Assembly (NCBI RefSeq): GCF_009905725.1
Contig: NZ_JAAAKV010000003.1
Location: forward strand, 338,808 to 402,807
Direction: 5' to 3'
DNA length: 64,000 nt
DNA from: Emticicia sp. CRIBPO
GTDB taxonomy: Bacteria > Bacteroidota > Bacteroidia > Cytophagales > Spirosomataceae
The notes beneath the pieces were generated by a model that was given only the letters and a program-made list of their open reading frames with translations, was not told where the DNA came from and did no database searches. Shown here one piece after another: positions 51,637 to 59,762 of this stretch. The translations under genes were made by a program, and so were the position numbers. Position 1 is the stretch's first letter, and each line of letters begins with the position of its first letter.

Positions 51637-54057
51637 ATGAAAAATCTCTTACTGATTATTCTGATGTCATGCCTTTCCAGCATGACATTTGCCCAGACTT
51701 TTAGTGTCAAAGGAACCGTACAAAGTCAAAGTAAGGAAGCGGTTTCCTTTGCGACGGTTTCGGTTCACAACTTCAAAGATTCTACGCTCGTGAAGGCGGA
51801 CATCGCCAATGAAAGCGGCGGATTTAAGCTGGGAGGTATTCCCAAAGGTAAGTTTTACATCAAGGTTTCCGCGGTGGGTTTTGCGGCCTTTCAATCTCCT
51901 GATTTTGAGATTGTGGATGCCGACATTGATTTTCAGCCGTTTATTTTAAGTTCAGGTGCACAGCAACTCGGTGAAGTCAAGGTAGTCGCTTCCAAGCCGC
52001 TGATTGAAGTCCAGCATGACAAGATCATCTTTAATGTGGAAGGAAGTATCAACGCCACAGGCTCCAATGGCCTTGAATTGCTCCGGAAAGCACCCGGAGT
52101 TCAGATTGACAAGGATGAAAACATCCTCGTCAACGGTAAGTCGGGCGTAAGGATCTACATTGACGGCAGACCATCCCCGATGAGCGGGAGAGACCTGGCT
52201 TCTACGCTGAAGAGCCTCAACTCTGCCGATATTGAAGCCATTGAAGTAATCACGAGCCCTTCTGCCAAATATGATGCGGCGGGAGATCTCGGTATCATCA
52301 ATATCCGCCTGAAGAAAAACCGTAAAATCGGTACCAATGGAAATGTAAGTCTTGGTGGTAACTTCGGGATTTCTCCCAAATACAACGCCTCCCTGAACCT
52401 TAACCACAGGGACAAGAAGATCAACATTTTCGGAAATTACAGCTACAATCAGGGTGCATGGCACAACCAGACCCTTGACAACCAGATACTGAACAATATC
52501 AAGTATGACAAAACCTGGAACGGAATCTGGAGGGATACGTCCAGCAACGCCAAAGTGGGGGCCGACTATTTTATCAATTCCAAAAACACGATCGGTTTCA
52601 GTGCCAACGGCAGAATAAGTAACCACAACGGTGGAGGTGAAAGCCAGACCCTGATAGGGAAGAGGTTTGCCTCAGTGCCTGACTCGGTAGTGCTTGACTC
52701 GCGTACTTCCAATCCTGAAACCAACAAGAACCTGAATTTTAACCTCAACTACCGCTATGCCGACACCACAGGCCGGGAGCTGAACATTGATGCGGATTAC
52801 GGGATATTTAATTCCAGGGGGGTAAGTTTTCAGCCGAATAAATATACTTTCAATACCCCCGGCATGGAATCTATCGAAAGAAATTATGTTACCAGAACCC
52901 CGATAGACATCATCATACAGTCTGTTAAGGCAGATTATGAGCACCCGTTCAAAAAAGGAAAACTGGGCTACGGCTTTAAATTATCAGATGTGAAATCAGA
53001 TAATACCTTTGATTTTTTCAACCAGATAGACGGTGTTGAGATCAGGGATACCGACCGCAGTAACAATTTTACCTACACTGAAAGGGTGTATGCAGGATAC
53101 GTCAATTATAACAAATCACTCCATAAAAAATGGGATATACAGGCTGGTCTGAGGATGGAACGCACCAAATCACTCGGACACCTGACCAGCTACAAACACA
53201 ATGACCTGGACAAGGTAGACACGACTTATATCAACCTGTTTCCAAGCGGAACACTGACATACAAAGCCTCTAAAGATCATTCACTGAATTTTAATTACAG
53301 CCGCAGGATCAACCGTCCGGGTTATCAGGACCTGAACCCGTTTGAATACCGGATTGATGAGCTGGTTTACTCCAAAGGGAATCCTTTCCTGAGACCTGAA
53401 TACGCCAATAATTTTAAGCTGACTCATATTTATAAAGGAAAACTGACCACCTCACTGGGGTATTACCGTACACGTTTTCCAGTGGTGGGGCTGCGTATTC
53501 CTTATGACAAAAGCAGAACCTATTTCATCGCCCGCAACATGGACTACTCTCAGGGCGTAAACCTCAACATGAGTCTTTCGACGGACCTTACCAAGTGGTG
53601 GAATATCTATGTCAGTCTGAACGGATATTACAACCAATGGAGAGGTGAGTTTGAAAATGGCCTGACGATCGACAACCACACGACGGCGTTGAACGGAAAT
53701 GCCCAGAGTACCTTTAAACTGAAAAAGAACTGGAGTTTTGAGATATCCGGATGGTATAATTCTCCTTATCGCCGCATCGACTACAACAGTGGCATGGGGA
53801 TGATGGACGCCGGAATACAAAAGAAGTTCTGGAAAGACAATGCCACGCTTAAACTGACTTTCAGCGACGTTTTGCATACGGCCAGGGGTGGTTATCACTC
53901 AGAATATGCCGGAATTGCGACAGACCTGAGGTTTAAGTTTGAAGGAAGGATGCTGAGGGTCAACTTCAACTACCGTTTTGGCAGCAACGAGATTAAAGCA
54001 GCCAGGGACAGAAGGAGCGGTTCGGAAGACGAACAAAACAGGGTCAAGGGCGGGTGA
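51637..54057 (+). CDS. Outer-membrane beta-barrel receptor (TonB-dependent type, OMP_b-brl_3)
   Basis: An 806-aa outer-membrane protein. A signal peptide (about 1-19, LLLIILMSCLSSMTFAQ) is followed by a carboxypeptidase-regulatory-like domain (about 22-105, SVKGTVQSQSKEAVSFATVSV) and a plug-like region ending IEAIEVITSPSAKYDAAGDL (about 195-215). The rest is a large beta-barrel in the OMP_b-brl_3 family with many aromatic-rich strands, finishing with RMLRVNFNYRFGSNEI and a charged tail. No TonB box is obvious. The ligand cannot be told. An alternative ATG at 51612 opens an out-of-frame uORF; the chosen start gives the signal peptide. A terminator lies 22 bp downstream. Confidence 0.85.
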   Translation: MKNLLLIILMSCLSSMTFAQTFSVKGTVQSQSKEAVSFATVSVHNFKDSTLVKADIANESGGFKLGGIPKGKFYIKVSAVGFAAFQSPDFEIVDADIDFQPFILSSGAQQLGEVKVVASKPLIEVQHDKIIFNVEGSINATGSNGLELLRKAPGVQIDKDENILVNGKSGVRIYIDGRPSPMSGRDLASTLKSLNSADIEAIEVITSPSAKYDAAGDLGIINIRLKKNRKIGTNGNVSLGGNFGISPKYNASLNLNHRDKKINIFGNYSYNQGAWHNQTLDNQILNNIKYDKTWNGIWRDTSSNAKVGADYFINSKNTIGFSANGRISNHNGGGESQTLIGKRFASVPDSVVLDSRTSNPETNKNLNFNLNYRYADTTGRELNIDADYGIFNSRGVSFQPNKYTFNTPGMESIERNYVTRTPIDIIIQSVKADYEHPFKKGKLGYGFKLSDVKSDNTFDFFNQIDGVEIRDTDRSNNFTYTERVYAGYVNYNKSLHKKWDIQAGLRMERTKSLGHLTSYKHNDLDKVDTTYINLFPSGTLTYKASKDHSLNFNYSRRINRPGYQDLNPFEYRIDELVYSKGNPFLRPEYANNFKLTHIYKGKLTTSLGYYRTRFPVVGLRIPYDKSRTYFIARNMDYSQGVNLNMSLSTDLTKWWNIYVSLNGYYNQWRGEFENGLTIDNHTTALNGNAQSTFKLKKNWSFEISGWYNSPYRRIDYNSGMGMMDAGIQKKFWKDNATLKLTFSDVLHTARGGYHSEYAGIATDLRFKFEGRMLRVNFNYRFGSNEIKAARDRRSGSEDEQNRVKGG

Positions 54058-54079
54058 TAACCCATCTGACCCCATAAAA

Positions 54080-54110
54080 AATCCGGAGGACTTGTTCTCC
54101 GGATTTTTTT
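54080..54110 (+). terminator. Terminator after the receptor gene
   Basis: AATCCGGAG (54080-54088) pairs with CTCCGGATT (54097-54105) and leads into a T-run to 54110. An A-run on the left (54076-54081) makes it usable from the minus strand too, where the collagen-like gene ends at 54142. Confidence 0.8.
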
Positions 54111-54141
54111 GTTAAAACACAAGTATACTCACGTGACAGTA

Positions 54142-54879
54142 TCAATCAGGAAGGTTGAAAGCCGCCTGAACACGTTTGTAATCCTGAAAGAAATCTGCAG
54201 TATAGCGACCGGTTTTTAGCACGGCTGCAGGAACTACAATGATCTTTGCAGCAAATCTTGGAATATCTGAAACAAATGCTCCCGAGCCGTTAACATTTTG
54301 GCGTGTTATATAAACCGAACTCCCGGCTCCAAAAAAGAAACTGTACAACCCAGGTCTGTTGATGGTATAATTAGTAGGAAGAAAAGAAGGAAGTGCTATC
54401 CACCAATTGGCACTGACGATGTCTGTCTCCGGCGGGAGCACATACGTCATTACCAGCGAGTTATTGGTGGTAACGCCGGCAGGTAAATCTGTCAGAAGAT
54501 ATTGTGACTCATAGGGGTTGGTGGTATTAGTGGGGGCGGTAAATTTATACTGTATTACATTTGCCGTTCCGGTCTGACCTTGTGGCCCCTGTGGTCCCGT
54601 TGCTCCTGTGGTACCCGCCGGACCCTGTGGCCCTGTTGGCCCGACTGGTCCTGCCGGGCCCTGAGGACCTGCATTGCCTTGTTGTCCCTGTGCACCCGGA
54701 GGGCCTTGCGGGCCTGCCGGTCCCTGGGGCCCTGTCGCTCCTGCTCCCGCCGGCCCTTGGGCTCCGGTTTCACCCTTAGCTCCTTGCGGGCCAACGTCGC
54801 CCTGAGGGCCTTTACAAGCATAAAAGGTCACTCCGGCCAATACCATTACCGCTATGCATGAATATAGTTTTGCTTTCAT
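54142..54879 (-). CDS. Collagen-like lipoprotein
   Basis: A 245-aa protein. The lipoprotein signal ends in a lipobox-like T-F-Y-A-C (Cys22). The mature chain starts directly with about 27 Gly-x-y triplets (about 24-105), almost all of the forms GPQ, GPA, GAQ, GPT and GAT, so it should form a collagen-like triple helix anchored to a membrane. The rest (about 108-245) is a compact beta-rich domain, [20 protein letters not shown] ... [17 protein letters not shown], that probably trimerises and starts the helix. The Pro/Gly-rich DNA gives large shadow frames on the other strand. Its function is probably surface attachment; no partner is visible. Confidence 0.85.
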   Translation of the reverse strand: MKAKLYSCIAVMVLAGVTFYACKGPQGDVGPQGAKGETGAQGPAGAGATGPQGPAGPQGPPGAQGQQGNAGPQGPAGPVGPTGPQGPAGTTGATGPQGPQGQTGTANVIQYKFTAPTNTTNPYESQYLLTDLPAGVTTNNSLVMTYVLPPETDIVSANWWIALPSFLPTNYTINRPGLYSFFFGAGSSVYITRQNVNGSGAFVSDIPRFAAKIIVVPAAVLKTGRYTADFFQDYKRVQAAFNLPD

Positions 54880-55057
54880 TGTTGTTATTAGTTTTAGTTT
54901 TTCGCAAAGTTCTGTAAGATACCAGAGAAAGGAAATACCTAATTAGGGTGATTTTTAAGCGACTTCATGCATTTAAAAGACCTGGAAGAAGCATGCCGAA
55001 CGTAAATTTTAACCTGTAACGGCAGATGAAATGAGCAGGGGAGGGGATGAGGTGATT

Positions 55058-55092
55058 TTAAAAAAAATCCGGAGGGAAGTTAACTCCTCCGG
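55058..55092 (-). terminator. Terminator of the Cys-rich pair
   Basis: CCGGAGG (55069-55075) pairs with CCTCCGG (55086-55092). On the minus strand this is followed by a T-run from the A-tract at 55058-55067. It lies just downstream of the gene ending at 55096. Confidence 0.75.
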
Positions 55093-55095
55093 TTT

Positions 55096-55485
55096 TTATA
55101 CTTCAATTATCATGTTCCCTGTCTGAATATTGGGGCATATTTTACAAGCTTCCGCTCCTTCCTGCATGAACCACCTGCATTGAGGACGAATATTACAATC
55201 GGGAAGTGAAGATGCTGGCTGAATGTTGGAGAATTTACGGGCAATATCCAGTACCATACAATGATTTCCTGACCAGTTGGCACAGCCTTTTGACGCACAA
55301 GTGTCTGCAAAACGGAAACGATGAGTTAGCTCTCTACCTTCGGAGGCTGTTTGAATAAAGTCATTATCAATTTCCAGTCTGTTTTCCAGGATAGAGACTT
55401 CTCCATTTTCCTTAACTACCCCCAAAAGTATTGCCCCTTCTTTTGGATTGGCACTCGGGCAGAGTATTGGTGTCCCGGTTTTCAT
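55096..55485 (-). CDS. Cysteine-rich protein, possible metal- or cluster-binding
   Basis: A 129-aa protein with eight cysteines: Cys9, Cys63, Cys68, Cys76, Cys97, Cys103, Cys114 and Cys117. The last seven form paired motifs: FADTCASKGCANWSGNHC, LPDCNIRPQCRWFMQEG and ACKICP. The C-x4-C-x7-C plus C-x5-C-x10-C-x2-C spacing suggests iron-sulfur or zinc binding. Similar uncharacterised Cys-rich proteins are known elsewhere and are sometimes annotated as nitrogen-fixation-associated, but I make no such claim. There is no signal peptide. It overlaps the upstream gene (start at 55841) by 4 bp, so they are translationally coupled. The terminator follows directly. Confidence 0.75.
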   Translation of the reverse strand: MKTGTPILCPSANPKEGAILLGVVKENGEVSILENRLEIDNDFIQTASEGRELTHRFRFADTCASKGCANWSGNHCMVLDIARKFSNIQPASSLPDCNIRPQCRWFMQEGAEACKICPNIQTGNMIIEV

Positions 55486-55841
55486 GCCTGTTTTAAAACT
55501 GCTCTTTCAAGCTTAAATTTTATACCGTCATCAATCAGGTCGTTTCCCGCAGCAAAGAAATCTGTCGGAACGATCATGTTTTCACGGGCTTGTTTCAGGA
55601 GCTTATAACCCAGCCACCATTTTTTGTCCACAGTTCTGGCGAAAAACTTGCTTGGTTGTGGATTCGGATCTCCATCCGGCACAGGTTTCAGTACAAAAAC
55701 ATCTTTCATAAATCCGGCATCCAGCTTAGCCAGAAAAGTAAGCGTCGTATTCTGGATGGCTTTTTCCAGAGATTTTGCCTGTTCGGCAGTAAGGTCTATC
55801 CCTCCCAGATTGACCTCGAATTTTGGGGAGTTAATGATCAT
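55482..55841 (-). CDS. Hypothetical protein coupled to the Cys-rich protein
   Basis: A 119-aa protein without signal peptide or membrane segments and without cysteines. It has a beta-like start (IINSPKFEVNLGGIDLTAEQ), a helix (LTAEQAKSLEKAIQNTTLTFLAKL, about 17-40), and then a domain containing DKKWWLGYKLLKQARENM (about 72-90). I do not recognise the family. Its stop codon overlaps the start of the Cys-rich gene by 4 bp, which predicts co-translation and a common task. The start codon lies 97 bp left of the lipoprotein gene's stop, with no clear promoter. Confidence 0.65.
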   Translation of the reverse strand: MIINSPKFEVNLGGIDLTAEQAKSLEKAIQNTTLTFLAKLDAGFMKDVFVLKPVPDGDPNPQPSKFFARTVDKKWWLGYKLLKQARENMIVPTDFFAAGNDLIDDGIKFKLERAVLKQA

Positions 55842-55948
55842 TTCTTAGTTTTTTTAAGTTTGGTTTCATAATAATTAAAATCAAAGGTGTTAGAAATTTT
55901 GTTATCATGGTATCCCCAATTCTGGTGATACTATTCAGAATAAAATGC

Positions 55949-56338
55949 TTAATTTACCCTCTTCATCTCCGAATCGCTCAGACCCGGTGTGCTCATGCTC
56001 AAGGTATTTTCGTCTTTTTTTGACAGGGTACTTTTGCGGTATTCCACGGTTTTGCCGTCGCTGAATCTGACAATCTGGTCGTATGTCCAGGTGTTCTCTC
56101 CGGTTGAAACGACATTTTTCCAGTAGTCTTCACCTACCACAAATTTGAAGGCGGCATTATTGTCCGGCACCCTCGTTCCCTTGGCAGTTTTGGTGCCGGC
56201 ATCAAAAAGACATTCGGCCCCGTTGGAGTATCGCCAGGAGCCTTTCAGGAAAGCATAGGGATCACTGACGGTTTTCTTTTTGCATGATGATAGAGCGAGA
56301 ATGGCTGTGATTGCTAATAATTTAAAGGTAGTTTTCAT
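55949..56338 (-). CDS. Small hypothetical lipoprotein
   Basis: I place the start at 56338, giving 129 aa, because the frame's longer version adds 22 residues with no signal features, while MKTTFKLLAITAILALSSC is a clean lipoprotein signal with lipobox L-S-S-C. The mature part begins KKKTVSDPYAFLKGSWRYSNG, then a strand-rich domain with FKFVVGEDYWKNVVSTGEN and TWTYDQIVRFSDGKTVEYR, resembling small lipocalin-like lipoproteins of Bacteroidota. Function unknown. Upstream lies one of the four ATCCCCAAT palindromes (56397-56414) and, between it and the start, a near-match -7 box on the minus strand (GATCTTTG, 56367-56374). Confidence 0.75.
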   Translation of the reverse strand: MKTTFKLLAITAILALSSCKKKTVSDPYAFLKGSWRYSNGAECLFDAGTKTAKGTRVPDNNAAFKFVVGEDYWKNVVSTGENTWTYDQIVRFSDGKTVEYRKSTLSKKDENTLSMSTPGLSDSEMKRVN

Positions 56339-56396
56339 CTGGTATCTGATTTTAATAATTGATACCCAAAGATCAGGATGTCTGTAAAAACAACAA

Positions 56397-56414
56397 ATCC
56401 CCAATTTTGGGGAG
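56397..56414. promoter_or_regulatory. ATCCCCAAT palindrome, copy 1
   Basis: ATCCCCAATTTTGGGGAG: 17 of 18 positions fit a palindrome. Its centre is about 31 bp upstream of the minus-strand -7-like box of the lipoprotein gene, the usual place for an activator. The sequence AACAACAAATCCCCAAT is shared with copy 2. Confidence 0.55.
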
Positions 56415-56509
56415 TGTCCTGGCTATGTGATAAGTGTGAATCTTGCAATGAACTGCTCAAAATCCTGCCGGAGAGCTGAATTGGATTTTTATGCTTCTGT
56501 CAACTTTTG

Positions 56510-56517
56510 TACATTTG
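56510..56517 (+). promoter_or_regulatory. Putative -7 box of the AraC gene
   Basis: TACATTTG matches TAnnTTTG and lies about 60 nt before the preferred ATG at 56579. It argues against a start at 56507, which would precede the transcript. A -33 element is only weakly present. Confidence 0.35.
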
Positions 56518-56578
56518 CCATGCGGATGTGGTGTCCCTCGGGAATACTCTGGCCGCAATTTTACTTAAGAAGCAAATG

Positions 56579-57430
56579 ATGATTGACTATAAAAAAATTG
56601 ATCTGTATGGAAAATCGTTTGTTCAGAGAGGGACATTAAACCCGCCTTTTGAATTTAATTTTCCGGTTTCAGAACAGGCTTGTTTTTTATATATGCTCAA
56701 AGGGGAAATGCAATATGAAATGGACGGTCAAACCATGGATATTCCTGCCAACCATTCTTTATTTCTGAATTGTATCAACTCCGGGAAACAAATTCACCAA
56801 TCAGACTCAAAAGAAAATAGTGAAATCGTCATTGTCACTTTTCATGCTGATGTTTTAAAGAAAATTTATGAAAGAGAACTTCCTTCATTGCTGCAATCGC
56901 CCCGGAATATGGTAACCAATCAGTCGAGCGACAAAATAAGCAACGACTTTTTGATTCAGAAATATATGGAAGGCCTGCTGTATTATTTTGAAAACCCATC
57001 TTTGATAAATGATGAAATTCTGATTTTAAAACTGAAAGAAATCATTCTCCTGCTATCACAAACAAAAAATGCCGGGACCGTACAGGTCATATTATCGCAA
57101 CTTTTCTCTCCGGTTACTTACACCTTTAAACAGATCATTGAAGCTAATTTGTTTTCGCAGGTGAGTATCGAAGAGCTGGCACGTAAGACCAATCTAAGTG
57201 TTTCCTCCTTTAAGAGGGAATTCACAAAACTCTACAACGACTCTCCCGCCAATTATATCAAAAACAAAAGACTTGAAAAAGCGGCCGAACTCCTGTTGGT
57301 TTCCGGTAATCGCATCACAGATATAGCTTTTGATTGCGGATTTAACGACCTGGCAAATTTCACCAGGAGTTTTCATGAAAAATTCAATGTTACGCCAACC
57401 CATTACCGGTTGAACCAAATTGCCAAATAA
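56579..57430 (+). CDS. AraC-family transcriptional regulator
   Basis: A 283-aa regulator. The frame is open from 56507, but the ATG at 56579 (MIDYKKIDLYGKSF) fits the homologues' usual N-terminus and the -7 box. The N-terminal part (about 20-100, FNFPVSEQACFLYMLKGEMQ) is a cupin-like effector domain. The C-terminal part is the double HTH (about 180-280): VSIEELARKTNLSVSSFKREF and then TDIAFDCGFNDLANFTRSFH, followed by V-T-P-T-H-Y-R. It is probably a one-component activator. It reads into the OsmC and membrane-protein genes, each about 90-110 bp away, so it may control them. Confidence 0.87.
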   Translation: MIDYKKIDLYGKSFVQRGTLNPPFEFNFPVSEQACFLYMLKGEMQYEMDGQTMDIPANHSLFLNCINSGKQIHQSDSKENSEIVIVTFHADVLKKIYERELPSLLQSPRNMVTNQSSDKISNDFLIQKYMEGLLYYFENPSLINDEILILKLKEIILLLSQTKNAGTVQVILSQLFSPVTYTFKQIIEANLFSQVSIEELARKTNLSVSSFKREFTKLYNDSPANYIKNKRLEKAAELLLVSGNRITDIAFDCGFNDLANFTRSFHEKFNVTPTHYRLNQIAK

Positions 57431-57477
57431 TTGAGCTGATCCGCCAAGCCCTTCCGTTTTTTGTGATGCAATTTTGC

Positions 57478-57495
57478 ATTGTCAATATTGACAAT
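57478..57495. promoter_or_regulatory. Perfect palindrome upstream of the OsmC-like gene
   Basis: ATTGTCAATATTGACAAT, 18 bp, is fully self-complementary and ends 21 bp before the ATG at 57517. It is a candidate operator; it is also self-complementary in RNA. No matching regulator can be named. Confidence 0.45.
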
Positions 57496-57516
57496 CAAAC
57501 ATTTACATTTAAAAAA

Positions 57517-57933
57517 ATGAAACGTACTGCAAAAGCAAACTGGACAGGCAACATAAAAGAAGGCAAGGGGGATATAAGCACCCAAAGTGAAATTCTGAAC
57601 AAAACGAACTACAGTTTTAAAACCCGTTTTGCAGAAGGTGAAAAAGGTACCAATCCTGAAGAACTGCTGGCGGCCGCACATGCGGGGTGCTTCACCATGG
57701 CTGTCAGCTATGCTCTTACAGAAAAAGGCCTGAGTCCTGAATCACTGAGCACCGAAGCCACCCTGGTGATGGAAGGCTTGGGTATTACAGGCATACATCT
57801 TGCTATCACGGGCAAAGTATCCGGTATTGATGCCGTCGAATTTGAAGCTGTTACAAAAGGGGCTGAGCAAAATTGTTTGATCTCTAAGGCGTTGAATGTA
57901 CCCATCAGTTCAGAAGCTCATTTCATATCTTAA
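57517..57933 (+). CDS. OsmC/Ohr-family peroxiredoxin-like protein
   Basis: The ATG at 57517 gives 138 aa, the normal length of this family; the upstream extension is not supported. The fold-typical sequences are visible: [52 protein letters not shown] (the Cys of A-G-C-F-T-M is the first catalytic Cys) and the second, NCLISKALN. OsmC proteins reduce organic hydroperoxides in the cytoplasm with two cysteines. The [11 protein letters not shown] motif is canonical. It lies between the AraC regulator and a membrane protein; a perfect palindrome is just upstream. Confidence 0.9.
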   Translation: MKRTAKANWTGNIKEGKGDISTQSEILNKTNYSFKTRFAEGEKGTNPEELLAAAHAGCFTMAVSYALTEKGLSPESLSTEATLVMEGLGITGIHLAITGKVSGIDAVEFEAVTKGAEQNCLISKALNVPISSEAHFIS

Positions 57934-57980
57934 CTCAAAAAGGCCGGGAAAAGCTTACCATAGAAAATTCAATGGTGTTT

Positions 57981-58011
57981 ATATGTCCGCTTGTTGGCAC
58001 GGCGGACATAT
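57981..58011. other. Strong hairpin between the OsmC-like and membrane-protein genes
   Basis: ATATGTCCGC (57981-57990) pairs fully with GCGGACATAT (58002-58011) around an 11-nt loop. The hairpin ends 32 bp before the ATG at 58044. It has no T-run, so it is more likely a regulatory or mRNA-stability hairpin than a terminator. Confidence 0.5.
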
Positions 58012-58043
58012 GCTTAACAAACGGTCTTAAAAAAACAAAAACT

Positions 58044-58529
58044 ATGGGACTCTCAAACTTAGGCATTTTTCATACAGTGATAGGCATCGCTGCCATTGTC
58101 GCTGCACTGGTTGCGTTGGTAAAATATGGTAAAATCGACCTGAGCAGACTAACGGGTAGGATCTATTTTTATTGTACCCTCATCACTTCATTTACGGCGT
58201 TAGGAATCTCTAAACACGGAGGTTTCAACCCGGGGCATGTTTTTTCATTGTTTATCGTATTGTTGGTGCTTGCAGCTTATTATTTATCTCAAAAAAGGCA
58301 GACAAGCAATAAAGCCAGGTATATTGAAAACTTCCTGCTGTCGTTCAGCTTTTTCCTTTCATGGGTGCCGACCATCAACGAAACACTTACGAGAGTTCCG
58401 ATAGGACATCCGTTAGCAGAATCTCCCGCGGATCCTATCATCGCCAAGACTTTACTGGTCCTTTTTATACTCTTTGTAGCGGGTTCAGTTTATCAGTTCA
58501 GGATGCAACGGGCAATTAACAAGGGATAA
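58044..58529 (+). CDS. Hypothetical integral membrane protein
   Basis: The preferred ATG at 58044 gives 161 aa (the frame is open from 57972, without support). Four membrane helices are visible: about 5-25 (GIFHTVIGIAAIVAALVALV), 38-58, 66-86 (FSLFIVLLVLAAYYLS) and 130-153 (AKTLLVLFILFVAGSVYQF). A conserved-looking HGGFNPGH motif lies in the loop before helix 3, and there are charged residues just after. This resembles DUF2306/DUF2231-like small membrane proteins; the family is not certain and no function is known. A hairpin is located in its leader. Confidence 0.7.
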   Translation: MGLSNLGIFHTVIGIAAIVAALVALVKYGKIDLSRLTGRIYFYCTLITSFTALGISKHGGFNPGHVFSLFIVLLVLAAYYLSQKRQTSNKARYIENFLLSFSFFLSWVPTINETLTRVPIGHPLAESPADPIIAKTLLVLFILFVAGSVYQFRMQRAINKG

Positions 58530-58797
58530 GAGTTAAGTATCTGTACTGTCTTTTTCTATAATATATGATTTAGGGAAATAATACCCGAAATTCAGTAGTG
58601 TATAAAGTCAAAATACCTGATTAAGAGGACTTTGTAAGGAAGGTTTGACTTCTTGAAACTTTGTTTTTTTATCTTTTAAAACCCTGACGTATACTTGTTT
58701 TATGTCAGGATTTTACTGATATTTGAATGAAACAGAGCATTGGATTTATAATGTGCTGTTTCAATTTATGATTAGTAAATCCTTAATTTTTAAAAAA

Positions 58798-58998
58798 ATG
58801 AAAGCAACCTTTAAAACCCTTGCCTGTGCAGCTGTTGCAGTAATTCTGGCAATTGCTTCCTGCACAAAAAACGAAACTCCTGAGCCTCAAGCCATCATCA
58901 AAGAGACCTCAAACGGCCTTCCAACGATTTTAGTTGACACCAGTTATCTGAAATTAAGGACGTATGGTGGGGATGGTCTTAAAATCAAAATACCGTGA
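58798..58998 (+). CDS. Small hypothetical lipoprotein
   Basis: A 66-aa protein starting at 58798; the frame extends upstream to 58723, but MKATFKTLACAAVAVILAIASC is a complete lipoprotein signal with lipobox A-I-A-S-C. The mature 45 residues are TKNETPEPQAIIKETSNGLPTILVDTSYLKLRTYGGDGLKIKIP. I do not recognise it. Such short lipoproteins occur often in Bacteroidota. Its gene is isolated, with a 268-bp gap upstream that holds an imperfect hairpin (around 58683-58708), and an ATCCCCAAT palindrome lies 80 bp downstream. Confidence 0.55.
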   Translation: MKATFKTLACAAVAVILAIASCTKNETPEPQAIIKETSNGLPTILVDTSYLKLRTYGGDGLKIKIP

Positions 58999-59077
58999 AT
59001 TGAAAGGTGAGGGGATAGGTTTTTATGCTATTTTCCATTAAGCATACAATTATGTAAATGAACCAATAAAACAACAA

Positions 59078-59095
59078 ATCCCCAATGATGGGGAT
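59078..59095. promoter_or_regulatory. ATCCCCAAT palindrome, copy 2
   Basis: ATCCCCAATGATGGGGAT, the outer seven bases on each side palindromic. It shares the flank AACAACAAATCCCCAAT with copy 1. It sits between convergent genes, so no target promoter is obvious here. Confidence 0.5.
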
Positions 59096-59128
59096 TTGGA
59101 AGGGAGATTTCTATAAGGTCTGATAAGG

Positions 59129-59758
59129 CTAAAATTGCTGACTAAAGTCCAGCTGCCCGATAAACTCTAGGACATCAGGATAAGATAGTAAGACTTTACC
59201 TGTCGCCAGGTTTTTCCAGGTTTTTACGTTGTTTTGATTTTCTGTTGCTAAAAACAGACTTTCTTTAAGTACGAACCGGCTGCCTAGAGGAATAAAAATT
59301 TCATACCCTGAGTACTGCGGGCTGTTGCCAATGAGGCGTTGCAGATTCCGGTCTGTCAATTGAAGCACAGGGCCAAAAAGCAGTTCCTGACATCCGCTTC
59401 CGGGTGCAGCATTTATGGCTACCAGATTTTTGTCATAACTGATCATGACTGTCTCTTTAGGTGCATCCGGATTGCTGAAGATGACCAGGTACTCTGTCGT
59501 TGCCAGCATCAGGGTTCTAGTATCTGGCTTGTAGTTAAGACCGTTTATTTTGATGACCACCGGGGAAGTGTCATTCAGACATAAACGCAATATTTTGAGT
59601 TGAGCCTCATCTGCCATAAAATACATGCTGGCAAATTCATCGTCGCCCAGCCTTTCTTGCAGATCTTTTCTGGCCTTACCTGTTATATTTTCGTAAAATG
59701 ATTTTCCGAAACTGCCGGAAAAGGTAAATAAAAGGATAGAAAGGAGTAGTATTTTCAT
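59129..59758 (-). CDS. Exported hypothetical protein paired with the protease
   Basis: A 209-aa protein with a signal peptide (about 1-18, LLLSILLFTFSGSFGKS). The remaining chain is a soluble alpha/beta sequence with no cysteine pattern and no motif I know; recognisable elements are GDDEFASMYFMADEAQLKIL (about 38-57), TLMLATTEYLVIFSNPDAP and GYEIFIPLGSRFVLKES. It begins 4 bp after the stop of the papain-like protease gene, on the same strand, so the two are co-transcribed. As an exported partner of a secreted protease, it could be a substrate, chaperone or inhibitor; this is inference only. Confidence 0.7.
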   Translation of the reverse strand: MKILLLSILLFTFSGSFGKSFYENITGKARKDLQERLGDDEFASMYFMADEAQLKILRLCLNDTSPVVIKINGLNYKPDTRTLMLATTEYLVIFSNPDAPKETVMISYDKNLVAINAAPGSGCQELLFGPVLQLTDRNLQRLIGNSPQYSGYEIFIPLGSRFVLKESLFLATENQNNVKTWKNLATGKVLLSYPDVLEFIGQLDFSQQF

Positions 59759-59762
59759 AATG

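Noticed and set aside
54561-54861. Open frames on the plus strand across the collagen-like gene
   Set aside because: They are produced by the repetitive Gly/Pro-coding DNA; the minus-strand protein has a signal, a lipobox and regular triplets.
56507-56578. Longer N-terminus for the AraC-type gene
   Set aside because: The TACATTTG box at 56510-56517 would then fall within the coding sequence and the added residues resemble nothing in the family.
58683-58708. Imperfect hairpin CCTGACGTA / TATGTCAGG as a terminator
   Set aside because: The stem contains a G-T pair, the tail is only ATTTTAC, and no gene ends close to it.
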